Below are positions 8,488 through 16,315 of a stretch of 34,339 bases of DNA, piece after piece. Under the pieces are notes generated by a model. The model was not told the origin of the DNA. It searched no databases and saw only the letters and a list, made by a program, of their open reading frames with translations. The DNA comes from Candidatus Altimarinota bacterium (lineage in GTDB: Bacteria; Patescibacteriota; Gracilibacteria; UBA1369; LOWO2-01-FULL-3), in NCBI GenBank assembly GCA_016763975.1, contig JAESSS010000006.1, positions 1 through 34,339 on the forward strand, written 5' to 3'. Position 1 is the stretch's first letter. Every line of letters starts with the position of its first letter. The position numbers were made by a program, and so were the translations under genes.

Positions 8488-8984
8488 CGTATCAATTCGA
8501 TTGTTGGTTCTGTTCCGGTTCCACCGGCACCTTCTCCTTCTGTGTCACATGCACCAACTGTGACTGCTCCGTTTGTATCAACTGAAAGATAGTAGTCAGT
8601 GTGTTCATCTGTGCCTGAGTTTGGATCTTTTGGTACTGTTCCAAGGTAGTTTGTTTCCATTCCTGATAGATCTACGCAGTTGTTGGATACTGTTTGTCCT
8701 ACGCAAACTGAATTTGCCCCGGCAGCGCAGGTTCCGATTTCGTATTTAGTTGTTGCTGTTAGGTTGTCGACGTTTGTGTAGTGCTCTCCTTCGTTGTCTG
8801 TTTGATATTTGACTACTGCATCCATAATTGTGTTTACATCGCTTGCTCGGCGAGCATTTCTGGATTCGTGAAGACGGCGAGCCGGGTCTAGCGCCACAAA
8901 AATTGCACCGGCCAATATTGCGATTATTGCTATAACAATAATCAGCTCAATTAAAGTGAATCCTTTGTGCTTACTATGTGCCAT
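8484..8984 (-). CDS. Type IV pilin, major-type (second of tandem pair)
   Basis: A 166-residue prepilin: leader MAHSKHKG cut before F, then FTLIELIIVIAIIAILAGAI with Glu at +5, the standard class III signal and N-terminal alpha helix. DPARRLHESRNARR follows, typical of small CPR pilins. The C-terminal half is Cys-containing (four cysteines, possibly two disulfides) and ends DYYLSVD, NGAVTVGACD and GEGAGGTG. It starts 3 bases after the stop of its paralogue and is last in the operon. It overlaps the convergent ZIP gene by 4 bases. The two pilins could be alternative or co-assembled fibre subunits. Confidence 0.92.
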   Translation of the reverse strand: MAHSKHKGFTLIELIIVIAIIAILAGAIFVALDPARRLHESRNARRASDVNTIMDAVVKYQTDNEGEHYTNVDNLTATTKYEIGTCAAGANSVCVGQTVSNNCVDLSGMETNYLGTVPKDPNSGTDEHTDYYLSVDTNGAVTVGACDTEGEGAGGTGTEPTIELIR

Positions 8985-8987
8985 CCA

Positions 8988-9485
8988 TTAGCGAGTTACG
9001 GAAATTGTTGGTGCTGATCCTGTACCTCCAGCGCCCTCTCCTTGAGGATCACATGAACCAACTGTGATTGCACCGTTGGCATCAACTGAAAGATAATAAT
9101 CTGTTTCTGCTGCTGTACCTGTAGCTGGGTCTATTGGTATGTCGGCGACGTAGTTTGAACCGATTGATGCGAGATTTACGCAGGCAGTTTGGGTTGTTTG
9201 GGCTGTACATCCAGAATCACAACCAGTACCAGCTGTTCCGATTTGTGAGAATTGACCAGCTGTTAGTGCTGCAACTGCAGAATAATGAGTTCCTCCGTTG
9301 TCTACTTGGAATTTTACTACTGCGTCGAGAACTTGTGTTACGTCGTTTTGTCTTACTGCGTTTCGTGATTCGTTGAGACGACGAGCGGGATCTATAGCAA
9401 CGAAGATTGCCGCAGCTAGAATACCAATAATCGCTATTACGATGATTAATTCGATGAGGGTGAAGCCTCTGTTATTTCTTTTCAT
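8988..9485 (-). CDS. Type IV pilin, major-type (first of tandem pair)
   Basis: A 165-residue prepilin with leader MKRNNRG, FTLIELIIVIAIIGILAAAI (Glu +5) and DPARRLNESRNAVR. Four cysteines are placed like those of the downstream paralogue, and the same C-terminal DYYLSVDANGAITVGSCD and GEGAGGTG motif is present. Sharing this C-terminus while the middle differs suggests tandem duplication with divergence of the exposed region. A good promoter lies just upstream, inside the end of pilM, so the pilins can be made in excess over the assembly machine, as expected for a fibre subunit. No Shine-Dalgarno is seen; the leader holds an odd C-rich stretch (CCCCTCACCCCTC). Confidence 0.92.
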   Translation of the reverse strand: MKRNNRGFTLIELIIVIAIIGILAAAIFVAIDPARRLNESRNAVRQNDVTQVLDAVVKFQVDNGGTHYSAVAALTAGQFSQIGTAGTGCDSGCTAQTTQTACVNLASIGSNYVADIPIDPATGTAAETDYYLSVDANGAITVGSCDPQGEGAGGTGSAPTISVTR

Positions 9486-9515
9486 AGTTTTGAGGGGTGA
9501 GGGGTCGTTTGGTAG

Positions 9516-9544
9516 ATTCTACAATATAAGAGTTACTTTTTCAA
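9516..9544 (-). promoter_or_regulatory. Sigma-70-type promoter for the two pilin genes
   Basis: On the minus strand TTGAAA (9539-9544) and TAGAAT (9516-9521) are separated by exactly 17 bases. Transcription would begin near 9509, giving a ~24-base leader to the ATG at 9485. The -35 overlaps the last codons of pilM. Confidence 0.65.
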
Positions 9545-10474
9545 AAGGTTTATGGTGGAATCGTTGTTAATTCCTTTTCCACGGAGGGCCAAACCAATCG
9601 CGACCTTGTAGTGGTTGCCATTTTCTGGCGGCTCAACTTTATATTTTTCGATGATGGAAATGGGAAGTTTTATTGTTTTTTGTAAATGTTTCTGAAGTCC
9701 TGCACTATTTTGTGGGCTTCCTGAAAGATGAATTTGTGTAATTTGGAGTTTGGTGATTTTGGCGAATTCTTGGCTAACCTTTTCGAGTTCTTTGTTAATT
9801 GCCGATGGATTGGTGTTGAAATCAGCTTTATCAAGAGTGTGCATGTCGAAAATATTTGCTCCCCAAATTGCATACCAAGTGATTTTTTCCTCATTAATAT
9901 CTATCAAAATTGTTCCTTGGTCTTTTGGGAATTGCTGTGCGATGTTGCGCATAATGCTGAAATATGTTGGTTCCAGGCTGAGAGTTTCGATCTTGGAAAA
10001 CTGGTGAAGTGTTTCATAATATTGTGCGATTATTTCTCTACGCGCAGCTACAACTGAAACAACTTGGATCTGGCCCAGATTCACAACTGAATAGTCATAT
10101 TTAATTGAGTGAAAGGAGAGTGGAATTGTTTCAGCAACTAACTTATCTAAGTAAGCGGCAAATTCATCTCCTTTAATTTTGGAAGGAATATAAAAGATGT
10201 GTTCGAAACTTTGTTTTTCGGGGATTGCCACAGCACATGTTTTTGAATCGACTTTCTGTTCCTGGAATAAGCTGTTTATTTGTTGTGACAGTTCTTTTTC
10301 TTTTAATATTTCCCCATCCACAACTATTCCCAATTCCAGTTTTCTTTCGGCACATTTAGTGAGAGTAAATGCTCCATCTTTCTCTGATACTTGAGCGATA
10401 CGAATAGCAGTGTCGGTAATTTGTAATCCGAAACTTGTGTTGCCGCTGAAGAAATTTTTAATTTTGTCTAACAT
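9533..10474 (-). CDS. pilM: Type IV pilus assembly protein PilM
   Basis: PilM is an actin-like cytoplasmic ATPase-fold protein of the T4P inner-membrane platform. This 313-residue copy shows the PilM layout: an N-terminal strand (FGLQITDTAIRIAQV), VDGEI, AIPEKQSFEHIF (~83-94), a central EPTYFSIMR helix, ILIDINEEK and C-terminal VAIGLALRG. It ends STINLLKK; an IN(L)LP-like motif is normally the N-terminus of PilN, the peptide that docks into PilM. No pilN or pilO gene follows; the next genes are pilins. The ATG lies 1 base after the pilX-like stop. Identity rests on fold-level motifs rather than a unique signature. Confidence 0.82.
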   Translation of the reverse strand: MLDKIKNFFSGNTSFGLQITDTAIRIAQVSEKDGAFTLTKCAERKLELGIVVDGEILKEKELSQQINSLFQEQKVDSKTCAVAIPEKQSFEHIFYIPSKIKGDEFAAYLDKLVAETIPLSFHSIKYDYSVVNLGQIQVVSVVAARREIIAQYYETLHQFSKIETLSLEPTYFSIMRNIAQQFPKDQGTILIDINEEKITWYAIWGANIFDMHTLDKADFNTNPSAINKELEKVSQEFAKITKLQITQIHLSGSPQNSAGLQKHLQKTIKLPISIIEKYKVEPPENGNHYKVAIGLALRGKGINNDSTINLLKK

Positions 10475-10475
10475 T

Positions 10476-10877
10476 TTATGTGTTTTCTAACCAAGAATTA
10501 ATAGTAAATGTCGGGAATATTGTAACAGTAATCTGAATAATTTTGCTGTAAATTCCATTTGTGCTAGTGGCAGTTATTGTTCTGCTTGTGCCTGTGCCAC
10601 TGATAGTGATCACACAAGAAGTGTTGTCGAGAGTGATTGTTTCGCCGGTGTATGAGCTGTTGCGATTCATGCGGGTGAGGGCTTCTTCGGCGCAGCCGTC
10701 AGTGTTGAGTAATACCCTAGAAGAGTAACTCTGCGCTAAGTTTATTTGGTTTTCGGTGATTGAATTAAGACCCATGCCAACAGCAATAACGGTTATTGCG
10801 GATGCAATAATAATCATTGAAATGAGCACTGCCATGCCTTTTGTATTCCGTACTATTTTTTTGATCAAGTTTTTCAT
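10476..10877 (-). CDS. PilX/GspK-like minor pilin
   Basis: A 133-residue protein with a basic leader ending NTKG and a hydrophobic segment MAVLISMIIIASAITVIAVG. Position +5 is Ile, not Glu; loss of Glu +5 is typical of GspK-type subunits that cap the fibre tip and of some PilX proteins. A short beta-rich domain with two cysteines follows. Its ATG overlaps the pilW-like TGA (ATGA) and pilM starts 1 base after its stop. In T2SS the H-I-J-K minor pseudopilins form the initiating tip; this gene holds the K position. It lacks the large insert domain of true GspK. Confidence 0.78.
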   Translation of the reverse strand: MKNLIKKIVRNTKGMAVLISMIIIASAITVIAVGMGLNSITENQINLAQSYSSRVLLNTDGCAEEALTRMNRNSSYTGETITLDNTSCVITISGTGTSRTITATSTNGIYSKIIQITVTIFPTFTINSWLENT

Positions 10878-11425
10878 TCTCTTGTTGATAAAGCAGTTTC
10901 TAATGAGATAGATGCGTTGTAGTTTGGATCCCCTCCTGGGTTTGCTCTGGAAAATGTAACTGCGAAGTGGATGTTTTTGTTTTCTGACCCTCGTGTGAGA
11001 TTTGTTAATGTGAAATTTGTGACGTCCGTATGTTTGTCAGTGAGATCAATGGCAGCTGCTGTGCCCTCTTTGATGCGTAGAGTGCGGATTGTAGGGGTTT
11101 GAGTACCGATTGTTACTATCTGTGTATAAGTATCAATTACAACGTCTGTGCCGGAGCCAGGGAAATCTAGAGTGAGTACTCCCGGGTGTGATCCAAAGGT
11201 TGATGATCCAGTAATAACGTCCTCTGCTTCTCTCATGTTGAGCTGAATTTGGTGCATTCCTAGACGGGCGTTGGCGTAGGTTTCCTGAGCGCCTTGAGCT
11301 TTGTCAGCTGATCTAATGAGATTAATTCCAATATTCACAGCAACAACCAAAGTAGTGGCAGCGATAGCTATGTAGACTATTAGCTCTACTAGAGTGAATC
11401 CTTTTTTGTTGGTTTTGTTTTTCAT
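10874..11425 (-). CDS. PilW/GspJ-like minor pilin
   Basis: A 183-residue prepilin starting MKNKTNKKG, then FTLVELIVYIAIAATTLVVAV with Glu +5; the Tyr in VELIVYIAI is frequent in PilW/GspJ subunits. The rest is a beta-rich domain (ANARLGMHQIQLNMREAEDV, then repeated strands). The frame is open further upstream, but the ATG at 11425 puts the leader in the right place, 1 base after the preceding stop (TAA-T-ATG). It ends in TGA overlapping the next ATG. It likely joins the tip complex with the two large FN3-bearing subunits. Confidence 0.85.
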   Translation of the reverse strand: MKNKTNKKGFTLVELIVYIAIAATTLVVAVNIGINLIRSADKAQGAQETYANARLGMHQIQLNMREAEDVITGSSTFGSHPGVLTLDFPGSGTDVVIDTYTQIVTIGTQTPTIRTLRIKEGTAAAIDLTDKHTDVTNFTLTNLTRGSENKNIHFAVTFSRANPGGDPNYNASISLETALSTRE

Positions 11426-11426
11426 A

Positions 11427-13355
11427 TTATGGTGAGAAACTTGGTGTTGTATATGTTGAGCCGTCACCCAATTCAAATTTGATGGTGAAAGTATCGCCGT
11501 CCATGTCTCCGTTGAATTTAAATTTGTCGAATTCGTCTGTATTACCCGAATCAAGATCGTAATCCTCTACGTCCAGTTCTGTGCCGGTATTCTGTCTACC
11601 ATCTGGAGAGCCCTCATTATTGTGTTTCCAAATTCTGTCCCCCTCGATTTTCACTTCCTCAATCTGCTGACCATTGGTCCAAGTGACTGTGATTTTGGCG
11701 ATTACTATGGTGTCACCGCTAGTGTTTTGAACTGTTATGCCTCTCAGCTCTTTGTCGCCTCCACCGGCAATATTTGCTCCTGATGTGTCGACTACAAAGT
11801 CGTCTGCTTCACTTGGAGAATCTGTCGTATCGTTTGGTACGTTTGAGATAGCTGATTCATTCGGTACTTCGTCTGAGGTCTTGATTGCGAAATAATATGT
11901 TGTTGAATTGGAAAGGCCTGTGACTGTCATACTTTCGGATGAGCCCGCCACTGCTGGTGTCGGTTCACCACTGGTCACTGCTGTAGCTGATCCCCAGTTT
12001 CCTGCTGTAATTTCCGATGTGGAATATCTGACATCGTATGTTGTGGCTGTTCCTGAGCTGCCGTCGTCTCCTGGTGCTGTCCAGCTGAGGCCGATTGTGT
12101 TTGAGCTTGGATTTTCTGTGTTGAGGTCGGAAATCGCTGCTGGGGCTGTTGTGTCTGGAGTGAGAGTGGTGGAGTTGGTGATGTTGGAAATACTTGATTC
12201 GTCTGCGGCTTCATCCGTTGTCTTGATCGCAAAGTAGTATGTTGTTGATGCTGTAAGACTGCTAACAGTCATCGATTCTGATGATCCTGCCACTGCTGGT
12301 GTCGGTTCACCAGTCACTGTTGTGGCAGAGCCCCAGTTTCCTGCAGTTATTGTGCTTGTTGAATATCTGACGTCGTAGCTGGTCGCTGTTCCCGTACTTC
12401 CATCGTCTCCTGGCGCTGTCCAATCCAAATCGATTGTTGTTGTAGTTGGGCTGGATGCTGCCAAATTACTCACTGCGGCAGGAGCTGTTGTATCTGCTGG
12501 TGCTGCACCTGGAGTTACCTCGACATAGCGAGTAGAACCGTCCGTCATGGTGAAAAGAAATGTAAAACTGGCCCCACTCATACTTCCATCAAAGTCGAAT
12601 TTATCAATATCTATAGCTCCTGAACCAGAAGTTAGAGTGACGTTGTCTAGATCCAGCTCCACTCCTGACGGTTGTTTCCCGCTTGGGGATCCGGCTGAGC
12701 CATCATGTTTCCATCTTTTTGTATTATCAATTTTTACCTCCTTAATGTCTTCGACAATTGACCATGTTGGCAATATTTTGTCGATTATAATGCTAGAAGA
12801 GCCGAGATTCTCGACGGTTATGTCTTCCAAGCGTTTATTACCTCCAGCAAGGGAGGCACTACTAACATTAACACTCAAATAGCCAGACATTTCGCATCCC
12901 TGCGAGCTTGTCCAATTATTTAAGTATTCTGTGGCAGAAATTGATGTGTTGTTGCCAGCTTCAAGGTCCCAACTCACTGTGACTTTGACCTCTTTGCTAT
13001 TAGCGTCTGTTGTTCCACTTGGAGTGATGTTGCAGCTGGCGTTACGCTGAGCTGAACTGACTACTACTGTACGGGTGTAGTCCCCTGTTGTGTCGGATGA
13101 TCCACTAAATTCCCAATAACCACTGCCGTCAGTCAATCCGTGGGTGCCGTTTGATAAATTTGAAAAACTGAAATCTCTGATTGATCGACTAGCCTCAAGT
13201 CCTTGTTGCAACAACATGTCCGCCTGAAAAAACTCGGTATCTCTCAGGTTACTAGAAAATGCTCCCAAATAAAGTGTGACCACACTTGCTGAGATGATTG
13301 TAAAGATGCCGACGGCAACTATTACTTCTACTACTGAGATTCCTTTTTTATTCAT
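11427..13355 (-). CDS. Giant PilV/GspI-like minor pilin with two FN3 domains and two copies of a novel domain
   Basis: A 642-residue prepilin, against the ~120-200 usual for GspI/PilV. Leader MNKKG, then ISVVEVIVAVGIF (Glu +5; Ile replaces Phe at +1). Residues ~15-155 form the pilin domain. Residues ~160-282 and ~518-642 are two copies of an unrecognised beta-rich domain X with the order GG-(N/D)K-L--ITV-N, I--KI---W, E-VKI----WKH, GSP-G-Q--G-EL, DKF-F-G-M-G--F---F---DGS. Between them are two fibronectin type III domains (~290-398, ~401-510) with DWTAPGDDG, YDVRYST and TTYYFAIKT-DE signatures. It sits in the GspI position of a gspH-I-J-K-like order. An adhesive or ligand-binding role at the pilus tip is inference. 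Confidence 0.88.
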   Translation of the reverse strand: MNKKGISVVEVIVAVGIFTIISASVVTLYLGAFSSNLRDTEFFQADMLLQQGLEASRSIRDFSFSNLSNGTHGLTDGSGYWEFSGSSDTTGDYTRTVVVSSAQRNASCNITPSGTTDANSKEVKVTVSWDLEAGNNTSISATEYLNNWTSSQGCEMSGYLSVNVSSASLAGGNKRLEDITVENLGSSSIIIDKILPTWSIVEDIKEVKIDNTKRWKHDGSAGSPSGKQPSGVELDLDNVTLTSGSGAIDIDKFDFDGSMSGASFTFLFTMTDGSTRYVEVTPGAAPADTTAPAAVSNLAASSPTTTTIDLDWTAPGDDGSTGTATSYDVRYSTSTITAGNWGSATTVTGEPTPAVAGSSESMTVSSLTASTTYYFAIKTTDEAADESSISNITNSTTLTPDTTAPAAISDLNTENPSSNTIGLSWTAPGDDGSSGTATTYDVRYSTSEITAGNWGSATAVTSGEPTPAVAGSSESMTVTGLSNSTTYYFAIKTSDEVPNESAISNVPNDTTDSPSEADDFVVDTSGANIAGGGDKELRGITVQNTSGDTIVIAKITVTWTNGQQIEEVKIEGDRIWKHNNEGSPDGRQNTGTELDVEDYDLDSGNTDEFDKFKFNGDMDGDTFTIKFELGDGSTYTTPSFSP

Positions 13356-13357
13356 TT

Positions 13358-15238
13358 TTATGGTGAGAAACTTGATATGGTAACTGTTGAGCCATCCCCC
13401 AATTCGAATTTGATGGTGAATGTGTCGCCAGTCATATTTCCGTTGAATTTAAATTTGTCGATATTGACGGTGCTACTTGCTGCAAGATCGTAATCCTCGT
13501 TATCTATTTCGGTACCTGTATTCTGTCTACCATCTGGTGAACCTTCGTTGTTGTGCTTCCAAATTCTGTCTCCATCAATCTTTATTTCCTGGATTTTCTG
13601 GCCATTAGTCCAGGTAACAGTGATCTTGGCGATTACGATTGTACTACCGCTAGTGTTTTGTAAGGTGATACCTTTCAACTCCTTGTTGCCTCCTCCGCCA
13701 ATATTCGCTCCGGAAGTACTAACCACTAAACTGTCTACTTGGCTTGGAGCATCGGTTGTATCGTTTGGTACGTTGGAGATCGCGGATTCGTTTGGCACTT
13801 CGTCTGAGGTCTTGATTGCGAAATAATATGTTGTTGAATTTGAGAGCCCAGTGACCGTCATCGATTCGGATGAGCCTGCAACTGCCGGTGTCGGTTCTCC
13901 ACTGGTCACTGCTGTGGCTGATCCCCAGTTTCCGGCTGTAATTGTAGATGTGGAGTATCTGACATCGTATGTTGTGGCTGTCCCGCTGCTACCGTCGTCT
14001 CCCGGTGCTGTCCATGTGAGGTCGATTGTATTTGAGCTTGGATTGTCTGTGTTGAGGTCTGAGATAGCTGCTGGGGCTGTTGTGTCGGGAGTGAGAGTAG
14101 TGGAGTTTGAAACGTTGGAAATTGTGGAAGTATTTGCTGCTTCGTCCGTAGCCTTGATCGCAAAGTAATATGTTGTCGAATTTGAGAGGCTTGTGACAGT
14201 CATTGATTCTGATGAGCCGGCCACTGAAGGTGTTGGCTCTCCTGTCACTGCTGTAGCTGCGGCAAAGTTTCCGGCTGTAATTGTCGATGTTGAGTATCTA
14301 ATGTCGTATGTTGTCGCTGTTCCTGTACTTCCATCGTCTCCTGGTGCTGTCCAATCCAAGTCGATTGTTGTTAGAGTTGGGCTGGATGCTGCCAAATCAC
14401 TCACTGCGGCCGGTGCTGTTGTATCTGGGGCAAGAGTGGTGGAGTTGGGTACATTAGAAATTGCAGAAATGTTTGGAATTTCATCCGAAGTTTTCATCGC
14501 GAAATAGTATGTTGTCGAAGCTGTGAGGCCTGTGACTGTCATACTTTCTGATGATCCGGCAACTGAAGGCGTTGGTTCGCCAGTCACTGCTGTAGCTGCG
14601 GCAAAATTACCGTCGTTGATTGTGCTGGTTGAATATCTGACATCGTATGTTGTGGCCGTTCCTGTGCTGCCGTCGTCTCCTGGCGCTGACCATGTCAGTC
14701 CGATGCTTGTAGATGTGGGACTGGTGGTTGCTAGATTACTTATTGCATCTGGGGCAATGCTGTCTGGTGCGGCTGTTGCAGTACCCAGCAGTCCTTTGGC
14801 GTTGATGGAAATAGTTGTGGTAGTGCCAAAAATATCTCCAATGTCAAAAGTGCCGTTGTTGCTGGTTTCACCACTGCCTTTGTCAAAAACTATGTAATCT
14901 GTAGCTCCGCCGAGACTGAGATTTGAAAGAGAAATTGCGCTTGGTAAGGTTGTAGTTATGTCGAATGAGCTGTCGCGTCCAGCGTATGTTGAGCCTTTAA
15001 AAAGCACAAACTTGTCGTTGCTAGCATCGATATGTACTCCCCATTGAGAGTTGTTGAGAGCAGCAATTGAGCGTGTGTGGGCTAGGCGAATGGTGTTTTC
15101 CAACTGTTCAGTATTGCTTTTTAGTTCAGCTCGAACCACTGTTCCCCCACTAATACTAAAAACTGCGCCGACCAGAATTGCGAAAACGGCGATGACCAGA
15201 ATGAGCTCCACTAATGTAAATGCTTTTCTTTTTATCAT
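13358..15238 (-). CDS. Giant FimT/GspH-like minor pilin with three FN3 domains and a novel C-terminal domain
   Basis: A 626-residue prepilin starting MIKRKA then FTLVELILVIAVFAILVG, Glu +5. The residue before the cut site is Ala instead of the near-universal Gly. Residues ~40-155 match a GspH/FimT fold (ENTIRLAHTRSIAALNNSQWGVHID). Three FN3 domains follow (~160-268, ~270-384, ~387-494), then domain X (~504-626), the same as the C-terminal domain of the downstream gene. The last FN3 plus domain X is nearly identical between the two proteins, pointing to recent duplication or gene conversion. Its ATG overlaps the pilC stop (TAATG). Known GspH/FimT proteins lack such an extension. Confidence 0.88.
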   Translation of the reverse strand: MIKRKAFTLVELILVIAVFAILVGAVFSISGGTVVRAELKSNTEQLENTIRLAHTRSIAALNNSQWGVHIDASNDKFVLFKGSTYAGRDSSFDITTTLPSAISLSNLSLGGATDYIVFDKGSGETSNNGTFDIGDIFGTTTTISINAKGLLGTATAAPDSIAPDAISNLATTSPTSTSIGLTWSAPGDDGSTGTATTYDVRYSTSTINDGNFAAATAVTGEPTPSVAGSSESMTVTGLTASTTYYFAMKTSDEIPNISAISNVPNSTTLAPDTTAPAAVSDLAASSPTLTTIDLDWTAPGDDGSTGTATTYDIRYSTSTITAGNFAAATAVTGEPTPSVAGSSESMTVTSLSNSTTYYFAIKATDEAANTSTISNVSNSTTLTPDTTAPAAISDLNTDNPSSNTIDLTWTAPGDDGSSGTATTYDVRYSTSTITAGNWGSATAVTSGEPTPAVAGSSESMTVTGLSNSTTYYFAIKTSDEVPNESAISNVPNDTTDAPSQVDSLVVSTSGANIGGGGNKELKGITLQNTSGSTIVIAKITVTWTNGQKIQEIKIDGDRIWKHNNEGSPDGRQNTGTEIDNEDYDLAASSTVNIDKFKFNGNMTGDTFTIKFELGDGSTVTISSFSP

Positions 15239-16314
15239 TATCCGAGGTTACCGCTAATTTCATAAATTGGTCCGAGAATGGAAATTGCCACTGTTCCTAC
15301 AACAATACCAATTACCATCAAAAGTATTGGTTCGATTACCGTGGAAAGATTCTTAGTTGCTTCGTCTACTTCCTCCTCGTAAAAAGTTGCAAGGTATTGA
15401 AGAGTGTTGTCGAGGTTACCGGTTTTTTCTCCCACGCCGACCATACGAGTTGTGATTGTTGGGAAAATATCTGGATATTTTTCGAGGGCTGACTGGAGAC
15501 TGTTTCCTGATTCTATCTCCGGAATCGTAGCCTGTATCGCTTTGCGATAAACTCTGTTGTCTGTGGCCTCTGCAGTAATTTTGAGACTTTGGTCTACAGT
15601 TAATCCACTTTCCAAAAGCCCACCAAAAGTATAGTTGAATCTCTCTAGATTGATGTTTTTGATAATATTTTTGACCACGGGTATTTTAAGGTAAACACTG
15701 TGGGTGAATGGTTTCACGAAGTCTCTTCTGATTAGCCACATGAAAAGACTAAAGCCAATAACCATTGAAAGGAAAATACTTGTGCCACTGTTTTCGAATT
15801 TTTCTGCAACCCAGAGCAGCCCCTTAGTTGTTGCTGGTAAGTCGATATCTAAAGTACGAAATAGTGGGAGAATTTTTGGTAGTACAAAAATTGCTACTGA
15901 CATTCCCAATCCGAATACTGCTAAGAATACAAATGAAGGATAAATAAGTGCAGAACGAATCTTCTTTTTGAGGTCTAATGTTTTTTTCAACTCTTTAGAT
16001 ATCTTCTGAAGATTCTCTTCAAGGTTTCCAGAAGTTTCTCCGGAACGAACCATGTTGATATATATTTCTGTGAAATGTTTTTTCTGTTTTGTAAGAGCTC
16101 CATGAAAAGATTCACCAGCTTTGATATCATCGTGGATAGTTGTGACAACTGATTTGAATTTGCCATTGGCCCTATCTGACAATATCTCCAAACCTTCAAC
16201 AAGCGTCAGTCCACTCTTCAAAATTACAGCGAGATGCTTAGTAAAAAGCATGATGTCAATATCGGTGACTGAACCGAACTGAATATTCCAAATTGATTTT
16301 TTTTCTTCTGGCAT
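15238..16314 (-). CDS. pilC: Type IV pilus platform protein PilC
   Basis: PilC is the polytopic inner-membrane protein on which PilB acts to extrude pilins. The 358 residues contain two T2SF domains: residues ~18-140 (FTKHLAVILKSGLTLVEGLE, VRSGETSGNLEENL) and ~220-345 (FGGLLESGLTVDQSLKI, VGVGEKTGNLDNTL). Three hydrophobic segments are visible (~143-170, ~192-215, ~330-352), the usual topology. It starts 1 base after the pilB stop and overlaps the next start. The length is close to, slightly under, the ~400 typical of proteobacterial PilC. Confidence 0.93.
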   Translation of the reverse strand: MPEEKKSIWNIQFGSVTDIDIMLFTKHLAVILKSGLTLVEGLEILSDRANGKFKSVVTTIHDDIKAGESFHGALTKQKKHFTEIYINMVRSGETSGNLEENLQKISKELKKTLDLKKKIRSALIYPSFVFLAVFGLGMSVAIFVLPKILPLFRTLDIDLPATTKGLLWVAEKFENSGTSIFLSMVIGFSLFMWLIRRDFVKPFTHSVYLKIPVVKNIIKNINLERFNYTFGGLLESGLTVDQSLKITAEATDNRVYRKAIQATIPEIESGNSLQSALEKYPDIFPTITTRMVGVGEKTGNLDNTLQYLATFYEEEVDEATKNLSTVIEPILLMVIGIVVGTVAISILGPIYEISGNLG

Positions 16315-16315
16315 T

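Noticed and set aside
11426-11554. Longer N-terminus for the PilW-like protein
   Set aside because: The extra 43 residues overlap the preceding gene and would bury the prepilin leader; ATG 11425 places the leader correctly.
11908-14897. Several long plus-strand open frames opposite the FN3 pilin genes
   Set aside because: They recur at the same offset in every FN3 unit and reflect the repeated codon pattern of the antisense gene; no ribosome site or known motif.
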